From NCBI GenBank assembly GCA_018350325.1, contig JAEVLN010000032.1, positions 186,001-250,000 on the forward strand: 64,000 nucleotides of DNA, in the 5' to 3' direction. The stretch comes from Globodera rostochiensis (Eukaryota; Nematoda; Chromadorea; Rhabditida; Heteroderidae). The notes below the pieces were generated by a model that did no database searches, was not told the DNA's origin, and worked only from the letters and a program-made list of their open reading frames with translations. Positions 57,976 to 64,000 of this stretch are shown here, piece after piece (the first letter of the stretch is position 1; each line of letters opens with the position of its first letter). The position numbers and the translations under genes were made by a program.

Positions 57976-58958
57976 TTAAATACCTTAGTTAAACCAATTT
58001 CTTGGAAAATGTTTTCCATCTTGTTATAGTTTGTTAATAAAAGTTCTACATAAATATTAATTTTTTTGAATTTGTAAAAATAAAAAGAACATAATCCGTT
58101 ATAGAAATGATACTTTATCATAGTTTAAATTATAAGACTTACTTTCATGTTTTTTCGGTGGTTGTATAAATTTTTAACGAATAATTTATGAAATTTTAGT
58201 AGGCATAAAGCAAAAAATGAATTTTGGTTTAGTTTGTCATGTTTTTGTCTCTTTATTACTTAAAATCATTGGTTTCATTTTATTTTTCAAATTAATTTCG
58301 TAACATTTGGAGTTATTTTTTTAAGAAATTAAATGAATAATGTCTTAATTTATTGTAGATTTGGCCGCTGAATACACGACTGATTAAATATTTGTTTAAA
58401 TATATATAACCATTGGTTATTTTATTAAGTAATCATTATTAAACAAGGAATGTTATTATTCTACTATTGCGCTTTTGAGCAGTTTAATATTATAACGCTG
58501 TTGCGTCACTTTAAAATTATTTAATTTTGTTACGACAATTTTTGATATTGATTTGCGTTTGGATGAAGTTCTTATTGGCTGCGGGATTTGACAATTAACT
58601 CTATTTTTTAAAATTGGATTGGAGTGTTTTTTATTTTTGAAATAAGTAAGCTATTATTTTTAAATTTCTCCTTTGATAATATTTAAGTTCATAAAACACT
58701 TAAATTTTTAATAGTTAATTTTTCATTACAACTAGAATTACATTAATAATGAAAAAGATCAATGACTTTGAATTTATCCAAATGTGATTTTCAATTATGT
58801 GCACTCCGTGCTTATAAAAAACTCATTATCGTCAAAAATTATTTAAAAATAAAAAGTTTGAATTAAAAGCAATGTTAAATAAATAGTCAAAACATAACAA
58901 CAATAAAAACAGTATTTTCTAATTTGCAAGCATATTGTTTCGGCTTTGACACATTTAA

Positions 58959-59195
58959 AAAATATTTTTAACAAAACAATTTGCATTGGCAAAGAATATT
59001 ATCTACGCCGCCTACGAACCCCACGGAGAAGAACTCCTGTCGGTGGACGCGATAACCAAATTAAGAGTTAATAACAATAATAACCAAAATATTTATCCAT
59101 TAATAAAATATTATAAATTTAGTGTTTATAAAAACTTTACTATAAATATAGTTGAAACAGTAAAATTATTAATAATAATTAATTTTAAAAGATAA
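58959..59195 (+). CDS. Stop-bounded frame with a GC-rich core, unknown
   Basis: The GC-rich core (58986-59070) reads LAKNIIYAAYEPHGEELLSV and DAITKLRV. It is preceded by an acceptor-like tttgcattggcaaag and followed by asparagine-rich low-complexity sequence, so a real exon would probably end near 59070. The - strand is closed across the core, which favours the + reading. The peptide looks like a soluble protein, but I recognise no family. Confidence 0.35.
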   Translation, partial: KIFLTKQFALAKNIIYAAYEPHGEELLSVDAITKLRVNNNNNQNIYPLIKYYKFSVYKNFTINIVETVKLLIIINFKR

Positions 59196-59277
59196 TAACT
59201 TACCAATTTAACATGTATTTAATTGCTACTTTAAATTAATTATAATCATATAGTAAAGCTACAAATAAATAAATTAT

Positions 59278-59487
59278 TTATTCAGAAAATTCACTTAATC
59301 GACAAACATAAGCAGGTTTTTGAATAAATGAAATAAAAAAATTAAAATAAAAGAACAGAAAGATTGATTTATTTATTACACGAATGATGCGGTGCGGTGA
59401 ATGTGAACAAACCGAATGACTCAGAACAGTCAGCAGCGTGAGGCATGAAAGAAAATTCTGCAGTTTATTATGTATTAACTTTAACAA
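59278..59487 (-). CDS. 69-codon frame with a hydrophobic start, unknown
   Basis: Reads KLQNFLSCLTLLTVLSHSVC, SHSPHRIIRVINK, a hydrophobic F-rich run and KPAYVCRLSEFSE. It lies in the A-rich patch on the expected strand. The first 35 codons are GC-richer than the flanks. Possible membrane-protein exon; no family recognised. Confidence 0.33.
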   Translation of the reverse strand: MLKLIHNKLQNFLSCLTLLTVLSHSVCSHSPHRIIRVINKSIFLFFYFNFFISFIQKPAYVCRLSEFSE

Positions 59488-60271
59488 ACAAAATAACTAA
59501 CTAAATATATGTAACCTACAGCGCGAGTATGCATTTGATAAAGTTATTTTCTAAAAACCCAATATAAACGATTGAAATAAAACGCAAAACGTGTCAAATA
59601 TCTGAATAATCAACTTAATACTTTAATAATGATGAAACCAACAAATTAGTTAAATAAACAATATAATTAAAAAAGAATTCCTTTACATTTTATTATAGCA
59701 ATTAAAAATATTAATTTTAATATATTTCAAACATAGTTATACTACAGCCGTCGTTAAGAGATCCAAAATTTGGAATTATATATGCAAGCGACTTCGGTGA
59801 AGAATATTATTTTACCTAAAAATATGTTTTGATACAGTGACTTCTGGATCACAGAAAACTATACTTTTTGCCCTTTTCGATTTATTATTTACAAATTTAA
59901 AAGCTTGAAATATTATTATCTTTTTAATATTTAAAATTATAATTCAATTTCCTTTTAATCAAAAACTTTGTTAAAAAAAGATTGATTTATTTTTAGATTT
60001 ATGTTTTAATTTTAATTAATCAAATAATATTTTATTTTTGAAATTCAGCTCTATTTTAGTCTGCCAATTGTGAGTTTCCAAATTTTTTGGTAAAATGATG
60101 TGCCAGTAATATGTTTATTTATAAGAATTAATCTTTTACTACTTTATTTTGTTTTACTAATAATATACAAAATAGCATTATGGCAATCATTTGAACAAAT
60201 ACCGTATTTATTATTTATATTATGGTTGTATTAATAAAATATTTTTATGTCAATTGGTTTATTCACGCTAA

Positions 60272-60475
60272 ATGAATGCACTTTACTTTCTTTGCCTCTT
60301 ATTGTTTCAATTCGCATGTACATCGAACTTTTGCTATCTCCTCTGCTCGTCGGAACAATATCGCTATTATCATAGGAAATTTGTAAATGATATAAACCAA
60401 TATATTTTTATTGTAATTATTTTTAATTATATTTTTTATTCTATCGCAAGTCTTAATGTTTACAATTTTATTTAA
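60272..60475 (+). CDS. ATG frame with a signal-peptide-like start
   Basis: Begins MNALYFLCLLLFQFACTSNF, which has the hydrophobic core and small residues of a secretion signal, then CYLLCSSEQYRYYHRKF and a possible donor ttt/gtaaat at about 60383. Beyond this the frame is I/F/N-rich and probably intronic. It could be the first exon of a secreted protein. On the same strand about 300 bp downstream is the cysteine-rich candidate exon 60773-60857, but a common phase was not demonstrated. Confidence 0.35.
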   Translation: MNALYFLCLLLFQFACTSNFCYLLCSSEQYRYYHRKFVNDINQYIFIVIIFNYIFYSIASLNVYNFI

Positions 60476-60772
60476 AGAAAATTTCACTTTTTCATTCTTT
60501 GACGATGACCAAGTATGTGTTTATTTGTTACTTTAATATTAGAAGCAAAAAGGCGTCTGTGATATCGTTGTCGAAACTCGAAATTTTGTCAAAAAACTCT
60601 TAATTTACTGACATGGCCCGATATTAAGACCCATTTTCGCAACCTTGGCCAATGACCTCAAAGATAATGAACTTTCTCAAGTTGTGCGGTTTATGTTTAG
60701 GTATATTTAAAATCAGTGGATTCAGATCATTATTTCAATGTTATTTTCCAATTTGTAACTCTGTATATTTAG

Positions 60773-60857
60773 AGTGTGCGCCCCAGTTTGCGGGTCCATA
60801 AAGTTTAATCGATGGTTCACAAGCACAAAAATTATAAAAGGCTGTAAACGGTGTTAG
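60773..60857 (+). CDS. Candidate terminal exon, cysteine-rich
   Basis: The acceptor tctgtatatttag ends at 60772. The open frame of 27 codons reads VCAPVCGSIKFNRWFTSTKI and KGCKRC before TAG. The CAPVCGS string recalls the PVCGS core of Kazal protease-inhibitor domains, but the spacing and the rest of the domain (the Y, N and later C positions) do not fit well. An alternative frame is also open for a dozen codons. Treat the Kazal resemblance as a hint only. Confidence 0.3.
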
Positions 60858-62006
60858 TATAGTTTCTGAATAATTTTTTATAAAATGTAACTAATCACAG
60901 AATGTTTGCAAAAAAAATTTGATCTATTTATAATTTCTTTTTGAAATAATGTCGAATTTATTTTGTTAGCTCCGCCCTTCAGTGGGCTGTTGAGAATATT
61001 TTATTTATTATTTTTATATCCTCCACATCCAGCAAGCTTCTGAAATTTTTTATAATATATCTTGGTTTAAAGAATTATTTACAGTAGTATAATTTGTAGA
61101 AAATATCTTTTAAGAATAAGTTGGAAATTTTTTCCAACTTTTCCTCATTTTTATATTTTTAATATTTCCACACTCCATCCTTACTCTCATGAACACACAT
61201 ATATCTTGACTTTTTTAGTTTAATAGTGATTTTGAGTATTGAATTTTTGAAGCTTAGGTTATAAAATAAATCAATATGCAAATTGACAAAGGAAGTGTTC
61301 TGTAGTCCAGCATTTGCAATTGACTCCAATCGATTTACTTTTATTTAATTATAAAGTTTTTCAAATGGTTATTCAATTTAGATATTCAAAATAATCCATC
61401 ATGACTGATTTTATTTGTTTTTAACTTATAATGTAATTTTTTTAAAATTTATTAGCATTAGCTAATTTTTCTTGCCACTGAGTTCGATGCGTTTTATTTA
61501 CCGAGCAATGATCACATCACAATTATTGTCTACGTGGCATCATATTTTAATTATGTTTTCACTCTTCATTTTTTTTTATGAAATGCCCTTTAATTAAATT
61601 TTACGAAATTTTTACTGCTCTTCCTCCGAGAGGCTTTATATATTTGACTTGTATTCCAAACTTTTTAATCAAAATACAATTTTTATTTTGAATTTTATGA
61701 TTTTTCATATTTCTGCAAATGCTCCAGATTAACACGACACATGGACATGAATACTTTTGGCAATTGCCATTCTTCTCAAATCAGTTTTAGTTTTTTGCGG
61801 AAAAAAATTAAATGATTTGTTAAATCCTTAAAACCCTGCATTAAATAAATGTTCTATATATTAAAAGTAGGTGGAATCTGCCAACCCCAAAATACGCGGT
61901 TGTAAAATGTATTAATAATTGCTACTTGTCTTCAGAAACATTTGAACATAATTTTGAATAATGCAATCAATGCATTAAAGATACCAAATATTTTTAACAT
62001 AATTCA

Positions 62007-62075
62007 AAATTTACATATTTATCATAATAATGAAACAAAAATGTATCTTCAAGATGGATATGATAAACAACAATT
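62007..62075 (+). repeat. Direct repeat copy A, about 70 bp
   Basis: Shares aaatttacatatttatcat and atcttcaagatggatatgat with 63287-63355, same orientation, with small differences. Confidence 0.8.
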
Positions 62076-62305
62076 AGGTAATACGCGTGTGCCTAATTGT
62101 TAACACAATCAGAGGAACGGTGCATATCAAACACCGCAAAGCCTTCTCGCAAAAGAGTAATTCAACAAAAAAAATCAAATTTATTCAAAAAAATATATAA
62201 TAAATAATCAACGAACAAAATGTTTATACCTGATTTATAAAACGAAAAAAGTCTAGACCAAGTTAATTGTAATACAATTCTTTTAGTTAATAAACATTGC
62301 GATCT

Positions 62306-62640
62306 AACCAATAAATACATCGATAAACAGTTAAATAAATTTATACGTAAACTACTTTTATATCGAGAAGCTAAATCAATTTTTTATGTAAAAAAATATA
62401 ACACAAAAATTACTATTCAGCAAGACAAATTTCCATGCAATTCTATAAAAAACCCAAAAAAAAACGCGTGCGAGTATTGTGTGAAATTAAGGATTATCAA
62501 AACCAATAAATACATCGATTAAACAGTTAAATAAATTTTATATGTAAAGTAATTTTATATCGAGAAGCTAAATCAATTTTGTAACAAAAAATTATTACAC
62601 GATACTCAGTAAGACAGATTCCATTCAATTCGATAAAAAT
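62306..62640 (+). repeat. Tandem duplication of about 145 bp, two diverged copies
   Basis: Copy 1 (62306-62450) and copy 2 (62501-62640) share aaccaataaatacatcgat, acagttaaataaattt, tatatcgagaagctaaatca and a cagcaagaca/cagtaagaca block in order. They are separated by 50 bp of unrelated sequence and differ by substitutions and small indels. Confidence 0.88.
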
Positions 62641-62921
62641 TATAAAACGGATGAAAGGTTTTGCATTCGAAATGAAAAAATTTTTATAAAGTTATATACA
62701 ATAAATATAAACTATAGCTGCCATCCCAAGATAAAGGGCAACTTATTAACAAACTAAAGAAATGCGGGAAAAACTATTAAAAATGTTTTACATTTCATAT
62801 AACGTGGAGAAGGCATAAAAGTTAGATTTAGTGGAACTACCATAAATGATATTAATAAAGAATATCAAATTGAAAAGAGAAAATATTAAAGAATGATACT
62901 ATTTATAATACAATGTGCCTT

Positions 62922-63122
62922 TCAAAAAATTAGAAAATAGAAAATAAAGCTCTCATCAGGACGCACACAAACCAGTACTAATAAACGACTTGCTAGAACA
63001 ATTAGCGTAAAAAATAAAATTCCGTCCACCGTGTGTGGACAGCATGCGCCATTGCAGAATGGCCTATGGGATCGAATTGTTTGCTTGCTTGCTACTTGCT
63101 GCATTGAAGGAACATTCCCCAC
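62922..63122 (-). CDS. 66-codon frame, cysteine-containing, unknown
   Basis: On the - strand from a GTG, with an internal ATG: GNVPSMQQVASKQTIRSHRP, FCNGACCPHTVDG, then a hydrophobic run and CVRPDESFIFYFLIF. The first forty codons are among the most GC-rich in the block, though part of them is a short ttgcttgcttgc repeat. The orientation agrees with the A-rich block. No family is recognised. Confidence 0.3.
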   Translation of the reverse strand: MGNVPSMQQVASKQTIRSHRPFCNGACCPHTVDGILFFTLIVLASRLLVLVCVRPDESFIFYFLIF

Positions 63123-63286
63123 CGAACAAAATCAAAACAAACATTTTTGCATAATAAACAATTAATTTTAAAGGTTAAAGGAATTTTGCTCAAAAATTAA
63201 ATATTGATAAATGCTATAAACAGTCGCAAATCTTAAAAATTTTACAATTCATAAAATCAAATTAAACGAATAAACAAGACGTATTA

Positions 63287-63355
63287 AAATTTACATATTT
63301 ATCATTATAATTAAACTTAAATTATCTTCAAGATGGATATGATTAACATATAATT
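63287..63355 (+). repeat. Direct repeat copy B, about 70 bp
   Basis: Partner of 62007-62075, same orientation, 1.28 kb apart. Confidence 0.8.
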
Positions 63356-64000
63356 AATAAGATTTTTTAATTCGATAATATTTAAAAACTTTAATGGCAT
63401 TAAAATTTCTAATAAAACGCAAAAAAAATAAAAAAACAATTCAAAAAATGACTTTAATAATTCTAATTGGTTCAAAAAACATTAGAATTCGCGATAAAAA
63501 CTTAGTGAACGGATTCGTTTCCCAAGTATTTCTTGGCTAATTAAATTTGAAATTTATAGTTACGTGAATGCTGCTAAATAAGGTCGGTAGCGACAAATAC
63601 TAAACACATACTATTTATTCAAAATCGACAAGTATAAAACTATGTTTAACAAAATTAAAGATAAAATTAATATTTAAATTTTAAATGTTTATATAATAAT
63701 TTTCATCGAAGAACTTGGTAAGCGACTCTATTTTGGCTTCGTGAGGTGTTCTCCCTTCTCACAATCGACCTGCGGTACAATTAAAAACTTTTGTGAAGAT
63801 ATTAACTATTCGTAGACGTTATTAAATTTTAAGTACATTAATAAATTAACAATAATACACAAAGAAAAATCGCATCATAATTTTGTATCCCTTTGCTAAT
63901 ATAAAAATAATAAATGTTTCAAATTGATTCCGTATCTTAAGAAACATTTAAGGATTATTTTAAAACAATTTTTACAAAGTTAATAAAAAATCGGTAGACG

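Larger units (their letters stand above)
57976..61860. other. T-rich block (A-rich patch at 58.75-59.7 kb) with plus-strand islands
   Basis: Beyond the listed entries, + islands include 58359-58409 (after taatttattgtag), 58496-58591 (31 codons, RCCVTLKLFNFVTTIFDIDL), 59801-59908 (35 codons), 60457-60603 (48 codons), 60950-61087 (45 codons), 61287-61394 (35 codons) and 61466-61731. The last is open for about 88 codons except one TAA at 61595 and includes MRFIYRAMITSQLLSTWHHI. None is recognisable. Confidence 0.45.
61861..64000. other. A-rich block with duplications, one minus-strand island
   Basis: A-rich + strand containing the tandem and direct repeats below and the - frame at 62922-63122. 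The remainder, including the GC-richer spots at about 62.08-62.15 and 63.71-63.78 kb, shows no open frame or splice pattern I can support. Confidence 0.5.

Noticed and set aside
1..64000. Possibility of a variant genetic code, because some long frames contain a single TAA or TGA.
   Set aside because: At this base composition, frames with one stop are common by chance. Different stops are involved, and no conserved protein is available to test the idea.

Overview
This is a very A+T-rich window (roughly three quarters A+T or more by eye) of eukaryotic, almost certainly animal, nuclear DNA. The mariner-type transposase fragments, the hAT transposons with BED zinc finger and dimerisation-domain remnants, the small satellite arrays and the lack of any bacterial-style operon all point to an invertebrate. 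I cannot name the species. I found no rRNA, no intact tRNA, no CRISPR array and no complete recognisable gene.

The most secure content is mobile DNA. Four hAT-superfamily insertions are bounded by 8-bp target-site duplications: a 171-bp MITE at 13.6 kb, a 1,267-bp copy at 17.7 kb carrying a broken transposase, a 936-bp copy at 53.1 kb whose middle has been replaced by foreign DNA, and a 533-bp element with different ends at 49.9 kb. The first three share one family of ends. Three mariner-type remnants (22.7, 40.9 and 57.1 kb) share the same internal sequence; the 57.1 kb copy lies between near-identical inverted arms of about 180 bp. A 107-110 bp satellite occurs as a seven-unit array at 11.75-12.5 kb, with a duplicated dimer, and as short outliers at 8.6 and 46.0 kb. 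Several other direct, inverted and tandem duplications are listed.

The background is a patchwork of blocks in which the + strand is either T-rich (about 1-8.3, 12.9-20.8, 22.7-29.2, 33.3-35.7, 46.2-50.5 and 58-61.8 kb) or A-rich (about 8.4-12.7, 20.9-22.7, 29.2-33.3, 35.7-46.2, 50.5-57 and 61.9-64 kb), with smaller flips inside them. Short GC-richer islands that look like exons, some with good splice signals, are mostly readable on the T-rich strand: + in T-rich blocks and - in A-rich blocks. This would fit long introns of genes in alternating orientation.

Caution about genes: assuming about 78% A+T, chance alone should give tens of stop-free frames of 60 or more codons in six frames of 64 kb, which is about what is present. 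The candidate exons below are therefore low-confidence leads chosen for splice signals, higher GC, start codons or hydrophobic leaders. Several islands are open on both strands. They are not demonstrated genes, and no pathway or operon can be proposed.
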